Counted from the stretch's first letter, positions 1 to 8,233 are shown. The stretch: 64,000 nucleotides of DNA from Planctomycetota bacterium (GCA_963204725.1 CAUJHH010000054.1:146451-210450); one strand, 5' to 3'. A program made the numbers and translations. The notes: generated by a model not told the origin, from the sequence alone.

Positions 1-1045
1 TCTTGCGGTAGTTGTGCAGTACAAATCGCATGTCGACTACGCCACCTTCGGCATAGACGGAGGCAAACGAGAAACGTCGGCTGGTATTCGGCTCGTACCA
101 GATGAGGGAAAGGCTCGTGCCGAGGGCCTCCGGCTCAATCCCGATCTTGTCGCACTCCCCGAGGAAGCCTCGGAACTGCTTGACGACCGGTGCGCCCAGC
201 GACTCCGCAATAGTCTCGAACATTGCTTCTTCGGTCAATCGCCGGCGCTTGGCGCCGCCGTCGGAGACAACTTCCGGGAGCCTGACGGAGACATCCTTTG
301 GAGTGAGCGGTGCTCGCAGTTCGACCACGGCGCGCACAATCTCTCGGGTTCGCGCCAGCACCCGGGGCTGCGCCACCGTCGCATCGTCGGCCGCCCCGGT
401 CCTGAACAGCGCGATTTCCAGCAGTGCAAACGTAAAGCCCAGCGCCGGCGCCGCAGCGAGTGTGTCGGCGAGTTGCTCGACGCCGTGCTGAATGCCGTCG
501 CCTGCCACTAGGAGCAGGAACCGCCCTTGAGAGAGGTTCTTGGTTACCGCGTCGATGAAGCGGGCTTCGTCGAAGTCCGGGTGGTCGCGCACCAGAAGCA
601 GGATCGGATCATCGTCGGCCGCGATCGGCGTGCTTTGCCTGCTGGGACCCTCATGGTCCATGCGACGCTTCAGGCGGACGGCGCCACAGAGGTCCTGATA
701 TGTCCACCCTGACATGGCCGTGGCGTAGTCGAGAATCTGAGCGACGACTACTCGTCTCGCTTCGGGGTTGCGGAAGAGTTTGGTCTCGACGAGCGTGATG
801 TACCCGCGCGGGTTGATGTACACCAAATCGACTGGCCCGGCTTCGGTCGGCAACTCGCGGGCGACGGGTACCAGCGGGCCAAAGACCTCCTCGATCTCGT
901 CAATGGGGATCAGCGATGGGTTCTTGAACAGGAGGCTTTGAAACCACCCCTCGCGGATCGAGCGATCATCGAAGACGACCCGCTCCAGCGGTGTGGCTCC
1001 TTGCGAATTCACGAGGTGGGGCGTGCAGAACTGGCGGGTGTGCAT
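1..1045 (-). CDS. PD-(D/E)XK nuclease-fold protein, C-terminus beyond window
   Basis: The minus strand is open from an ATG at 1045 to the window edge, about 348 residues, with no stop reached. A nuclease-like core is visible: G-P-V-D73-L-V-Y-I, then I-T-L-V-E87-T-K89, followed by a helix of the form NPEARRVVVAQILDYA, which fits the D-(x)n-ExK arrangement of the PD-(D/E)XK superfamily. A later segment, FLLLVAGDGIQHGVEQLAD, recalls proteins of unknown function that carry the same fold. Family members are usually predicted DNA-acting enzymes, but no reaction can be assigned. The gene lies next to tRNA-derived repeats, so it may be accessory cargo. The start is uncertain because the frame stays open upstream and no good ribosome site sits at normal spacing. 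Confidence 0.75.
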   Translation of the reverse strand, partial: MHTRQFCTPHLVNSQGATPLERVVFDDRSIREGWFQSLLFKNPSLIPIDEIEEVFGPLVPVARELPTEAGPVDLVYINPRGYITLVETKLFRNPEARRVVVAQILDYATAMSGWTYQDLCGAVRLKRRMDHEGPSRQSTPIAADDDPILLLVRDHPDFDEARFIDAVTKNLSQGRFLLLVAGDGIQHGVEQLADTLAAAPALGFTFALLEIALFRTGAADDATVAQPRVLARTREIVRAVVELRAPLTPKDVSVRLPEVVSDGGAKRRRLTEEAMFETIAESLGAPVVKQFRGFLGECDKIGIEPEALGTSLSLIWYEPNTSRRFSFASVYAEGGVVDMRFVLHNYRK

Positions 1046-1186
1046 GGCGAATCTTAAGGCGGGAGCCTCCTCCCTCGACACCTTGAACCTGCGCTGGGAC
1101 AAGCGGGCGTCCACCCAGGTCATGCCTCGTCATCGTGCGAACCGTGGCCCCCATCCGGCGGTTCGCTCCCGCGTTGCCGAGATTCG

Positions 1187-1293
1187 TGAGTTCTGCGGAC
1201 TGTGTCAACAAAAGACCGCCGTTATCATCGTGTGACATCGGCGGCACTCAAAGCGGGCGACCGGAATCGAACCGGCGACATTCAGCTTGGGAA
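1187..1293. repeat. Left copy of direct repeat containing a 3' half tRNA-Gly
   Basis: This 107-bp block repeats 2945-3048. Positions 1252-1293 are identical, over 42 bp, to the 3' half of the intact tRNA-Gly (anticodon loop to 3' end). The rest matches the tRNA's downstream terminator region with scattered mismatches. The similarity stops abruptly at 1293, inside the anticodon loop. This is how an attachment site looks after integration into a tRNA gene. The fragment cannot fold into a tRNA. Confidence 0.85.
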
Positions 1294-1705
1294 CGGCCGG
1301 GCTGCCGATCGGATTCCCGTGAATCTGGCCGCTTTCGACGCGCGCCGCGTTCGCTTGCACACACGCTTGCACAAGGCCGCGAGTGATATGGGGATTCCCG
1401 CCTCCGCGACCGTCCCGTCACGCTCGTCCACGTCCCGCCCGGCCCGACGCTGGCCCCGACGCCGGCGGAACGTGTGGCCGACACGCCAAACCCGGGGCGG
1501 TGGCGAGCCTGCCGGACCTGCCGCTCGGAGCGGTTGGACGCACGTTGGCGGCTTCGCTGGCGAGCTGATCTTGAGCACCGGTCCGTTCTACTTCCCCAGT
1601 TCGAGCATACGGCGACAGAACCGGAGTCATCGTCACGTTCCTCGTCTCATGAATCTACGATTGGCTAGAAAGACACCGACCGATGGTCTTCGCAGGAGTG
1701 CAGCG
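1294..1705. other. 412-bp region with no recognisable gene
   Basis: Several short overlapping frames exist on both strands, but none has a recognisable domain or a convincing ribosome site. A metal- or arsenic-responsive repressor could be expected ahead of a thioredoxin-permease pair, but none is visible. The segment starts exactly where the truncated tRNA ends and may be decayed element DNA plus the promoter of the genes at 1706. Confidence 0.5.
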
Positions 1706-1939
1706 ATGAGAATTCAAGTACTCGGACCCGGCTGTCACAACTGCAAGTCCACCGAAGCGGCGGCCCGCGAGGCGGTGGCATCGCTGGGCATCGTCGCGGA
1801 GATCGTCAAGGTCACCGACTATGTGGAGATCGCCAAGATGGGCGTCATGAAGACACCCGGGCTGGCCGTTGACGGGAAGGTGGTCATCAGCGGTCGCGTG
1901 CCGACGGCGGCGGAGATCGTGGGGTTGCTCAAGAAGTGA
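1706..1939 (+). CDS. Small thioredoxin-like protein (thioredoxin_3 type)
   Basis: The protein has 77 residues. The redox motif G-P-G-C10-H-N-C13 follows the first beta strand and a cis-proline-like T-P51 sits at the usual later position, as in the minimal thioredoxin_3 fold. Such proteins are often encoded beside DUF318/ArsP permeases and are thought to act as a redox or metal partner on the cytoplasmic side. The start is the ATG preceded by AGGAG about 8 nt upstream; the longer open frame to 1202 runs through tRNA-derived sequence and is rejected. The stop overlaps the GTG start of the permease (GTGA), indicating translational coupling. Confidence 0.9.
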   Translation: MRIQVLGPGCHNCKSTEAAAREAVASLGIVAEIVKVTDYVEIAKMGVMKTPGLAVDGKVVISGRVPTAAEIVGLLKK

Positions 1940-2892
1940 TCCACGACTTCGCATCCTGGCTTGTGTACCGCGTCATCGGCATGGACGCGGGATCGCACTG
2001 GGGCCAGAGCTTCCATTTCTTCGTGTATGACACGATCAAGATCACGCTGCTGTTGCTTGTGATGACGTTCCTCATGGGCATCGTCAACTCGTACATGCCC
2101 GTCGAGAGGGTCCGCGCGTGGCTTTCCTCGCGGAAGTGGTACGGGGCCGATTACCTGCTCGCGGCCATCTTTGGCGCGGTCACGCCCTTCTGTTCGTGCT
2201 CATCCATCCCGCTGTTCATCGGGTTCGTGCGCGGGGGCATCCCGCTGGGGGTGACGTTCAGCTTTCTGATCGCTTCGCCGCTCGTGAACGAGGCCGCTGT
2301 GGCGGTCTTCATCGGGGTGTTCGGATGGAAGACCACGCTGATCTACTGCGGCGCGGGCATCGCGGTGGGCACTGTGGTCGGGGCCATGCTGGGCCGGTTG
2401 AAACTGGAGAAGCACGTCGAGCCGTGGGTGTGGGAAGTGCAGTCGGGGGACACGGCTCGGGACGACGCCAAGCGAGCGTTCCGCCAGCGGTTGCCTGGCA
2501 TCATCCGCGAGGCGTGGGCCACGACCAAGAAGGTGCTGCCCTACGTCTTGGTCGGCATCACCATCGGGGCGGCGATGCACGGCTTTGTGCCCGCCAACTA
2601 CTTCGAGCGGTACATGAGCAAGGACAACCCCCTCGCCGTGCCGCTGGCGGTCGCGGCGGGCGTGCCGATGTACGCGAACGCAACGGGCGTGATTCCCGTC
2701 GTGGAGCAACTGGTGGCGAAGGGCATCTCGCTCGGCACCGCGCTGGCGTTCATGATGGCGGTCGTCGGGCTGTCCATCCCCGAAGGCCTGCTGCTCCGCC
2801 GCGTGCTCAAACCCAGGCTGATCGCGGTCTACTTTGGCAGCGTGTCGCTGGCAATCGTGGCCTTGGGGTATTTCTTCAACGCTGTGCTTTGA
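1936..2892 (+). CDS. DUF318/ArsP-type permease
   Basis: This 318-residue polytopic membrane protein has about eight hydrophobic segments. The family hallmark T-P-F-C86-S-C88-S-S-I-P-L-F opens the second membrane block, and a related V-P-M-Y-A-N-A-T-G motif occurs in the C-terminal half, giving the two-repeat layout of this permease family. ArsP members export trivalent organoarsenicals; many DUF318 members have no known substrate, so efflux of an arsenical or other thiophilic compound is an inference. The GTG start overlaps the stop of the thioredoxin gene, so the two are probably one unit. Both lie between the two tRNA-Gly repeats and look like cargo. Confidence 0.87.
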   Translation: MIHDFASWLVYRVIGMDAGSHWGQSFHFFVYDTIKITLLLLVMTFLMGIVNSYMPVERVRAWLSSRKWYGADYLLAAIFGAVTPFCSCSSIPLFIGFVRGGIPLGVTFSFLIASPLVNEAAVAVFIGVFGWKTTLIYCGAGIAVGTVVGAMLGRLKLEKHVEPWVWEVQSGDTARDDAKRAFRQRLPGIIREAWATTKKVLPYVLVGITIGAAMHGFVPANYFERYMSKDNPLAVPLAVAAGVPMYANATGVIPVVEQLVAKGISLGTALAFMMAVVGLSIPEGLLLRRVLKPRLIAVYFGSVSLAIVALGYFFNAVL

Positions 2893-2944
2893 CGAACGCC
2901 TTCGGGCTTGCGCCGGCCGCGATGCCCTCACGCCAGAACTCGCG

Positions 2945-3048
2945 AGTTCTGAGGAGTGTGTCAACGAAAGCCGCCGTTGTCATCGTGTGACATCGGCGGC
3001 AATCAGAGCGGGCGACCGGAATCGAACCGGCGACATTCAGCTTGGGAA
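2945..3048. repeat. Right copy of direct repeat at the tRNA-Gly gene
   Basis: This is the partner of 1187-1293 in the same orientation. It comprises the 3' half of the intact tRNA (3007-3048) and its terminator region. The two copies flank 1.65 kb holding the thioredoxin and permease genes. No integrase or recombination-directionality gene lies between them. Confidence 0.85.
2970..3000 (-). terminator. Terminator of tRNA-Gly
   Basis: A 13-bp inverted repeat with one mismatch (gccgccg-t-tgtca paired with tgaca-t-cggcggc, loop tcgtg) lies 7 nt beyond the tRNA 3' end. In the tRNA direction it is followed by CTTTCGTT. This is a good intrinsic terminator. The copy at 1211-1245 has an extra stem mismatch. 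Confidence 0.75.
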
Positions 3049-3078
3049 GCTGACGTTCTACCGCTGAACTACGCCCGC
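3007..3078 (-). tRNA. tRNA-Gly (anticodon CCC)
   Basis: The 72-nt gene has a GCGGGCG/CGCCCGC acceptor stem with discriminator U, a D arm GTTCAGCGGTAGAAC, an anticodon stem TCAGC/GCTGA with loop TTCCCAA (anticodon CCC, decoding GGG), and a T arm GCCGG-TTCGATT-CCGGT. CCA is not encoded. Its 3' half is duplicated at 1252-1293, so it has probably served as an integration target. Confidence 0.95.
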
Positions 3079-3163
3079 GGCTGCGCGAGTATATCCCGAT
3101 CAGGCGACAGGAGCCAAACCGTGTACCGGCGACGTCCGTCTGCGCTTCGTCCGAAGCGGTTGG

Positions 3164-3763
3164 TCAGAGGTACTCGGGGAGCGTGCCCATGTCGGTGGCC
3201 TTGCGCTTCACGAGGCCGAACCAGACGAGGAGGAAGAGGGGGTAGGAGAGGCCGATCACGGCACCGAAGATCAGCCCGATCGTGTTGCCCATGCTCGCGC
3301 CGGGCGAGTTGAACTGCTGGGCGAAGGGGTTTGCGGGGTCGGCCTGCTGAGCCCAGATGGCGGTCTCCTGCTGGAGTCTCCATTGGAGGTAAAGCCCGGG
3401 GACCATGCGAGGGATGGAGAGCACGGCGTTGACGAGGTGGAGCGGGCGACCGATCGGCTTGCGCTTGAGCAGCATCACGCCCGCGATGAGCAGGAGCAGG
3501 GCGTTGAGCAATCCGAGGCCAGCCACGGCCATGTTGCCGATGTGGGGCTGATACATGGGTGGGAGCTCGTGGCCTTGCGAGATGCCGCCCATCAACTGGC
3601 CCATGAAGGGCGTGACGGCGACGCCGCACCCGCCGCAGACGAGGGCGAGGGAGGAGAAGACGATGCTGATGATGCCGATGACCTTTGGCCATGCGGGCGG
3701 ATCGCCGGGGAGGTCGGCGATGTCGGCGGGCTGGAGAGGCGCTTCGTCGTGTGCTTCGATCAT
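3164..3763 (-). CDS. Hypothetical four-helix membrane protein
   Basis: The protein has 199 residues from ATG 3763. After an acidic cytoplasmic start (MIEAHDEAPLQ) four hydrophobic segments follow at about residues 27-50, 75-95, 105-120 and 165-190, with the loop between helices 3 and 4 rich in Gln and Ala. No family is recognised. The upstream extension to 3985 lacks membrane character and a ribosome site and overlaps the end of pheS, so the shorter start is preferred. It follows pheS by 87 nt on the same strand; pheT, the usual neighbour, is absent. Confidence 0.65.
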   Translation of the reverse strand: MIEAHDEAPLQPADIADLPGDPPAWPKVIGIISIVFSSLALVCGGCGVAVTPFMGQLMGGISQGHELPPMYQPHIGNMAVAGLGLLNALLLLIAGVMLLKRKPIGRPLHLVNAVLSIPRMVPGLYLQWRLQQETAIWAQQADPANPFAQQFNSPGASMGNTIGLIFGAVIGLSYPLFLLVWFGLVKRKATDMGTLPEYL

Positions 3764-3849
3764 TGTTCGGACCCCCGCTGGTGGACCTGATTCTCGTGGA
3801 TCTCGTGATGCTCGCTGTGAGCCGCGTGGCGAGGCGTTTGGGCGCGGGC

Positions 3850-4884
3850 TCAGAGCTGGTTGAGGAATCGGATGTCGTTCTGATAGAGAAGCCGGATATC
3901 CGGGATGCCGTACTTGCTCATGGCGAGGCGCTCGATGCCGAAGCCGAAGGCGAATCCGGTCCATTCCTCGGAATCGATGCCGCACGCTTCCAGGACGGCG
4001 GGATCGACCATGCCGCAGCCGCCGAGCTCCATCCAGCGTTCGGGCTGGTCGGGGCGGAGGCGGATCTTCATGTCGAACTCTGCGGAGGGCTCTGTGAAGG
4101 GGAAGAAGGAAGGGCGGAGGCGGACGTCGGCGTTCTGGCCGAAGTAGGCGCGTGCGAAGTGGAGCAGGGTGGACTTGAGGTCCTGCATGGTGACGCCGCG
4201 GTCGATCGAGAGGCCCTCGATCTGATGGAACATGAAGGAGTGCGTGGCGTCGACGGTGTCGGGGCGATAGACACGGCCGGGGGAGACGATCTTCATGGGA
4301 GGCCCGCTGCCCTCGGCGACCATGCGCTCCATGGTGCGGATCTGCACGGTGGAGGTCTGCGAGCGGAGCATACGGGGACGCGCGGCGGTGGCCGGGTTGT
4401 CGACGTAGAAGTTGTCGGATGGCTCACGCGCCGGATGGTCGGGCGGGATGTTGAGCTTGATGAAGTTGTGCTCGTCGTCCTCGAGTTCCGGCCCGTCGGC
4501 GACGGCGAAGCCCATGCGGGCGAAGACATCGACGAGCTCGTCGCGGACGCGGGTGATGATGTGGCGGCGCGCGGCGAGTTCGGAGCGGACGAGACCGGGC
4601 TCGGTGAGGTCGATGGCTGGTCCGGCGGGCGCGGCGGCTGCGGAGCCGAGGGCGGCCTTGCGCGCATCGAACGCGGACTCCAGCGTGGTCTTCAGGGCGT
4701 TCAGCCGCTGGCCGACGGCCGGCTTTTCTGGCGGGGGCACGTCCTTGAGCCGGGGCATGAGAGCCTTCAATCGGCCCTTGGGCCCGGTGTACGACTGTCG
4801 CCACTGCTCGAGCGATTCGGCGGAGGTGGTGCTCGCCAACTCGGAGAGCGCGGTGGACTCGATCTGTTGGATTTCTTCGAGCAT
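3850..4884 (-). CDS. pheS: Phenylalanyl-tRNA synthetase alpha subunit
   Basis: This 344-residue protein is the catalytic subunit that charges tRNA-Phe as part of the PheS2PheT2 tetramer. An N-terminal coiled-coil tRNA-binding domain (about 1-90) precedes the class II catalytic core, with F-H-Q-I-E-G-L of motif 2 and the motif 3 helix GFGFGIERLAM near the C-terminus. Length is normal. The beta subunit gene is not adjacent. A TAGCAT hexamer ends 7 nt before the ATG and there is no Shine-Dalgarno sequence, so the mRNA may be leaderless. Confidence 0.97.
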   Translation of the reverse strand: MLEEIQQIESTALSELASTTSAESLEQWRQSYTGPKGRLKALMPRLKDVPPPEKPAVGQRLNALKTTLESAFDARKAALGSAAAAPAGPAIDLTEPGLVRSELAARRHIITRVRDELVDVFARMGFAVADGPELEDDEHNFIKLNIPPDHPAREPSDNFYVDNPATAARPRMLRSQTSTVQIRTMERMVAEGSGPPMKIVSPGRVYRPDTVDATHSFMFHQIEGLSIDRGVTMQDLKSTLLHFARAYFGQNADVRLRPSFFPFTEPSAEFDMKIRLRPDQPERWMELGGCGMVDPAVLEACGIDSEEWTGFAFGFGIERLAMSKYGIPDIRLLYQNDIRFLNQL

Positions 4885-4891
4885 GGGCCGG

Positions 4892-4897
4892 ATGCTA
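4892..4897 (-). promoter_or_regulatory. -10-like element of pheS
   Basis: The hexamer TAGCAT on the minus strand ends 7 nt before the pheS ATG. This spacing places transcription start at or next to the start codon. It belongs to the TANNNT series seen before many genes here. Confidence 0.55.
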
Positions 4898-4931
4898 GGG
4901 AACTTCGGCGCGGCGAGAGATGCGGAACGGA

Positions 4932-5186
4932 TCAGCGCGGGACGTTGTTGGGATTGGAGGGAGGCGGGAGCGAATCGGCGGTCGGCCGCGTCGGCGCGGG
5001 CTCGACCTTCGGCCGTTCGTCATGTGGGTTCATGGCGGCGTCGGTGGGCGATGCCGCGCCGTCGGGATAGGTCTTGTAGCAGTTGTCGCGCGAGCGGCAC
5101 GCGGCGGTTGAGGCGGAGATCGCGGCGACGCTCGCGATGAGCGCCCAGCGGACGCGGGCTTGCATCTTGAGTTTCGGGTTGCTCAT
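4932..5186 (-). CDS. Small predicted lipoprotein
   Basis: The protein has 84 residues. A basic N-terminus and hydrophobic stretch (RWALIASVAAISASTAAC) end at a lipobox-like S-T-A-A-C, suggesting cleavage before Cys30 and lipid anchoring. The mature part is polar and Pro-rich (PTRPTADSLPPPSNP) with no recognised domain. The start is supported by a perfect TACAAT six nt upstream of ATG and by the signal peptide. Codon use resembles its neighbours. It lies between the ribosomal cluster and pheS, probably with its own promoter. Confidence 0.7.
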   Translation of the reverse strand: MSNPKLKMQARVRWALIASVAAISASTAACRSRDNCYKTYPDGAASPTDAAMNPHDERPKVEPAPTRPTADSLPPPSNPNNVPR

Positions 5187-5192
5187 GCCGGG

Positions 5193-5198
5193 ATTGTA
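5193..5198 (-). promoter_or_regulatory. -10-like element of the lipoprotein gene
   Basis: TACAAT ends exactly 6 nt before the ATG at 5186. No -35 match is visible at 16-18 bp spacing. It predicts a leaderless mRNA. Confidence 0.55.
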
Positions 5199-5229
5199 CG
5201 GCGCGGCGGAACCATCCCCCTGGAAACGA

Positions 5230-5255
5230 CAACGCCCGTGTCGGCACGGGCGTTG
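5230..5255 (-). terminator. Terminator after rplQ
   Basis: A perfect 11-bp stem (caacgcccgtg / cacgggcgttg) with a tcgg tetraloop lies 30 nt downstream of the rplQ stop. In the transcript direction it is followed by GTCGTTTCC, a weak U tract. It probably ends the long ribosomal transcription unit. Confidence 0.7.
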
Positions 5256-5285
5256 CGAGGTGAACTGCTTGATGTGGAGCCGGAC

Positions 5286-5903
5286 TCAGGCGCTTGCGGC
5301 TTCCTTGCGGACCTTGGCGGCATACGCGGTGCGCTTGTCGGCGATGCGGCGGCGTGTGCTGGGCTTGCCACCGATCTCCGGGCCTTGCTCGTTGCCGACG
5401 AGCTGGATCACGCAGAGCTCGCCGGCGTCGCCGAGGCGGACGCGACCGAGCTTGACGATGCGGGTGTAGCCGCCGGCGCGATCCTGGTAGCGGGGCGCGA
5501 TGCTCTCGAAGATGTGCTTGACGATCTTCGGGCTCTTGCGGAGCTCGCCGTAGCGGTTGCGCTCGACCTCGCTGGACTCCGGGAGGTTGAAGAACTGGCC
5601 GGAGAAGTCGCGGAGCTTCTCGACGTGCTCCTTCTCGGCGTCGGAGGCGTTCTTCGGGACGTAGAGCCACTCGAAGCCCTTGCGATCGCCGCCGAGCTTC
5701 GCGATCACCAGACGCCGCGAGTGGAGGTCTCCACGCTTGGCGAGGGTGATGATCTTCTCAACGAAGGGCTGGACGGCCTTGGCACGGGGGATCGTTGTGG
5801 TGATCTGGCCGTGCTCGAAGAGGCCCGCCGCGAGATTGCGGAGGGTTGAGAGGCGGTGAGCGGTTGTGCGGCCGAGCTTGTATCCGGCCTTGCGGTGACG
5901 CAT
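5286..5903 (-). CDS. rplQ: Ribosomal protein L17 with C-terminal extension
   Basis: This is bL17 of the large subunit, 205 residues from the ATG giving MRHRKAGYKLGR, the standard start. The conserved L17 core covers roughly residues 1-125; about 75 more residues follow, beyond the usual bacterial length, ending in a basic stretch TRRRIADKRTAYAAKVRKE. It is last in the ribosomal cluster, after rpoA, as in most bacteria. A terminator hairpin follows. Confidence 0.95.
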   Translation of the reverse strand: MRHRKAGYKLGRTTAHRLSTLRNLAAGLFEHGQITTTIPRAKAVQPFVEKIITLAKRGDLHSRRLVIAKLGGDRKGFEWLYVPKNASDAEKEHVEKLRDFSGQFFNLPESSEVERNRYGELRKSPKIVKHIFESIAPRYQDRAGGYTRIVKLGRVRLGDAGELCVIQLVGNEQGPEIGGKPSTRRRIADKRTAYAAKVRKEAASA

Positions 5904-6078
5904 TGGAGAGACTCCTGAGACAGACAATCAGCGAGGGCCATCGGTGTGAGCCGGTGGGCCTCGATTCTAGGCGTGGTTCCTGGGTTCGGGCACTTCCATG
6001 TCCCGCACCCTCGGTTGGTCCATACAGGCGGCCGGGGCTGCGTGCGTGGGTTTGTGGTCCGGTCTTGCTTCCGGGGTC

Positions 6079-7083
6079 TTACTTCTGGGGAGGGGAGTAC
6101 CCCTCCGGCAGGGTGATTCCGAGGTCGAGACTGATGTCCTGGAGCTTGCGCTTGACTTCTCGGAGCGAGGTGCGTCCGAAGGAGCGGAGCTTGAGCAGGT
6201 CGGCATCGGTCTGGGTGACCAGCTGCGCGACGTACTCGATCCGTGCGGACTCCAGGCAGTTGGACGCACGCACGGAGAGATCGAGCTCCGAGACGGGCGT
6301 GTTGAGCTTGCGAATGAGTTCCTCGTCGACCCCGGCTGCTGCGGCGGCCTCGTCCGAGACGCGGTCGGAGCCGAGCTCGAAGTACTGGACGAAGGGATTG
6401 AGGTGCTTGCGGAGGATCTTGGCGGCCTCGACCATCGCCATATCGGGCGTGACGGTGCCGTTGGTCCAGATCTCGATCGCGAGCTTGTCGTAGTTGGTGC
6501 GCTGGCCGACGCGGGTGTCCTCGACCTTGTAGCGGACGCGCTGGACGGGAGAGTAGATCGCGTCGACGTGGATGAGCCCGATGTCCTGCTCATCGGCCTT
6601 ACCGTAGTGCTCGGATGCGGGGACGTAGCCGCGGCCCTTGGCGACGTGGAGCTCCATCTCGAAGTCCACATCGGAGGTCAGCGTCGCGAGGATGAGGTCC
6701 TTGTTGACGATGGTGACCGACGGATCGCCCTCGATGAGGTCGGCGGTTACATCGCCGGGGCCCTGGGCGGCGAGGCGGAGCACCTTCGGCTCTTCGGAGT
6801 CGAGCTTCACGATGAGGTTCTTGACGTTCAGGATGATGTCCGTCACGTCTTCCATCACACCGGGGAGCGATGTGAACTCGTGGGTTGCGCCCTTGATCTT
6901 GACGGCGTTGATCGCGGCGCCCTCGAGCGAGGAGAGCAGCACGCGACGAAGGGAGTTGCCGATGGTGGTGCCGAAGCCCCGCTCGAACGGCTCGACCGTG
7001 AAACGGCCGAAGACGTCGCTGCGAAACTTGGAATCGGGAGCAACACGAGAGGGCAATTCAAGCCCGCGCCAACGAACCCGCAT
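6079..7083 (-). CDS. rpoA: RNA polymerase alpha subunit
   Basis: The protein has 334 residues. The N-terminal dimerisation domain shows the signature RGFGTTIGNSLRRVLLSSLEG. After a linker, the C-terminal domain (about 245-325) carries LDLSVRASNCLESA and LRSFGRTSLREVKRKL, the helix-hairpin-helix surface that contacts UP elements and activators. It assembles the polymerase core. It sits between rpsK and rplQ; the usual rpsD between rpsK and rpoA is missing. Confidence 0.98.
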   Translation of the reverse strand: MRVRWRGLELPSRVAPDSKFRSDVFGRFTVEPFERGFGTTIGNSLRRVLLSSLEGAAINAVKIKGATHEFTSLPGVMEDVTDIILNVKNLIVKLDSEEPKVLRLAAQGPGDVTADLIEGDPSVTIVNKDLILATLTSDVDFEMELHVAKGRGYVPASEHYGKADEQDIGLIHVDAIYSPVQRVRYKVEDTRVGQRTNYDKLAIEIWTNGTVTPDMAMVEAAKILRKHLNPFVQYFELGSDRVSDEAAAAAGVDEELIRKLNTPVSELDLSVRASNCLESARIEYVAQLVTQTDADLLKLRSFGRTSLREVKRKLQDISLDLGITLPEGYSPPQK

Positions 7084-7244
7084 GGGTGTGACCTCATTCT
7101 TTCCAGCGGACGCCAGGTGGATGCGCTGCGGCCCGACTCACGGATCAATCGGGTCCGCTGGAACCCGACGCCCTTCTTTTCGGAAGCCGCTCGAACAAAT
7201 CGTCGCGCACGCCCTTCGGCGCTCACGACGGGAAGCAAACTGGA

Positions 7245-7622
7245 TCAGACGCGGCGGCGCTTGCGGGGGCGACAGCCGTTGTGGGGAACCGCCGTGCGGT
7301 CTTCGATCGCGGTGACCCGGAGGCCGGTGGAGACCAGGCCATTGACGGCCGACTCGCGCCCGGCGCCGGCGCCGGTGATCCGCACCTCGACCTCGGTCAT
7401 GCCGATCTTCCGGACCTTCTGGCCGCACTGCTCGCCGGCGCGGGTCGCGGCGAAGGGGGTGCTCTTTCGAGTGCCCTTGAACCCGATCGTTCCGGCGGAG
7501 TCCCAGGCGAGCGCCTCGCCGTTCATGTCCGTAATCGTGACGATCGTGTTGTTCTGCGTCGCCTTCACGTGGGCGATGCCACGGACGACGTTCTTGCGAA
7601 TCTTCTTGACCTTCTTGGCCAT
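7245..7622 (-). CDS. rpsK: Ribosomal protein S11
   Basis: This is uS11 of the small-subunit platform, 125 residues. Characteristic segments are HVKATQNNTIVTITDMNGE, GTRKSTPFAA and the C-terminal PHNGCRPRKRRRV. It follows rpsM after 78 nt and precedes rpoA directly. Length is typical. Confidence 0.98.
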   Translation of the reverse strand: MAKKVKKIRKNVVRGIAHVKATQNNTIVTITDMNGEALAWDSAGTIGFKGTRKSTPFAATRAGEQCGQKVRKIGMTEVEVRITGAGAGRESAVNGLVSTGLRVTAIEDRTAVPHNGCRPRKRRRV

Positions 7623-7700
7623 GACATCCTCGGTGTGCGTTGCTCGGTTGCGCCGTGGCGGCGAGAGCGATTCGATCGATCAGGACGACCCGTTCTGGCG

Positions 7701-8081
7701 TTACTTGGACTTGACGCTCTTCTTGCCGGCGACCGTCTTCTTGCGGCCCTTGCGGGTGCGTGCGTTGGAGCGGGTGCGCTGGCCGCGGGCGGGAAGGCCC
7801 TTGCGGTGACGCTCGCCGCGATAGGACTTGATGTCCTTGAGACGCTGGATGTTCTGCTGCACCTGGCGGCGGAGCGCACCCTCGACGAGGTATCCGCCGT
7901 CGATGATCGCGTTGATCTGCGCGATCGCCGTCTCGGGGACCTCGTTGGAGCGGATCTCGCCATCAACGCCAGCTTCGGCCAGGATCTCGGCCGCGAATTT
8001 CGGGCCGATACCGTGGATGTACTGGAGGGCGTAAAGGATCTTCTTGCGATCCGGGACGTCGATACCTGCAATACGCGGCAC
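7701..8081 (-). CDS. rpsM: Ribosomal protein S13
   Basis: This is uS13 of the small-subunit head, 126 residues. It has the N-terminal MPRIAGIDVP and KILYALQYIHGIG, and the C-terminal RGERHRKGLPARGQRTRSN that reaches toward the P-site tRNA. It lies between rpmJ and rpsK in standard order. Confidence 0.98.
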   Translation of the reverse strand: MPRIAGIDVPDRKKILYALQYIHGIGPKFAAEILAEAGVDGEIRSNEVPETAIAQINAIIDGGYLVEGALRRQVQQNIQRLKDIKSYRGERHRKGLPARGQRTRSNARTRKGRKKTVAGKKSVKSK

Positions 8082-8116
8082 TCGTGCGCTCCTGCTCTTG
8101 CTTCAGGGGACCTGGA

Positions 8117-8233
8117 TCAGCCCTGAACCTGCTTGTGCTTGGGCTCCGCCTTGCAGATGACCCGGACCTTGCCCTTGCGGCGAACGATCTGGCAGCTGCC
8201 GCAGATTCTTTTGACACTCGATCGAACTTTCAT
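8117..8233 (-). CDS. rpmJ: Ribosomal protein L36
   Basis: The product has only 38 residues: [14 protein letters not shown], then [20 protein letters not shown] and a short tail. The zinc ligands C11, C14, C27 and H32 are all present, so this is the zinc-binding form of bL36. It sits between infA and rpsM, its normal place, and ends 36 nt before the rpsM start. Confidence 0.97.
   Translation of the reverse strand: MKVRSSVKRICGSCQIVRRKGKVRVICKAEPKHKQVQG

Noticed and set aside
1294..1705. Possible ArsR-type regulator ahead of the permease pair
   Set aside because: No frame in this region shows a winged-helix or metal-binding pattern.
1202..1939. 245-residue open frame covering the tRNA fragment and the thioredoxin gene
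   Set aside because: Its first 168 codons run through tRNA-derived and unrecognisable sequence; the ribosome site and the thioredoxin fold both point to ATG 1706.
3685..5070. 461-residue plus-strand open frame opposite pheS
   Set aside because: It is the antisense shadow of pheS, with Gly/Glu/Asp-rich composition and no domain; such long shadows are common in this GC-rich DNA.
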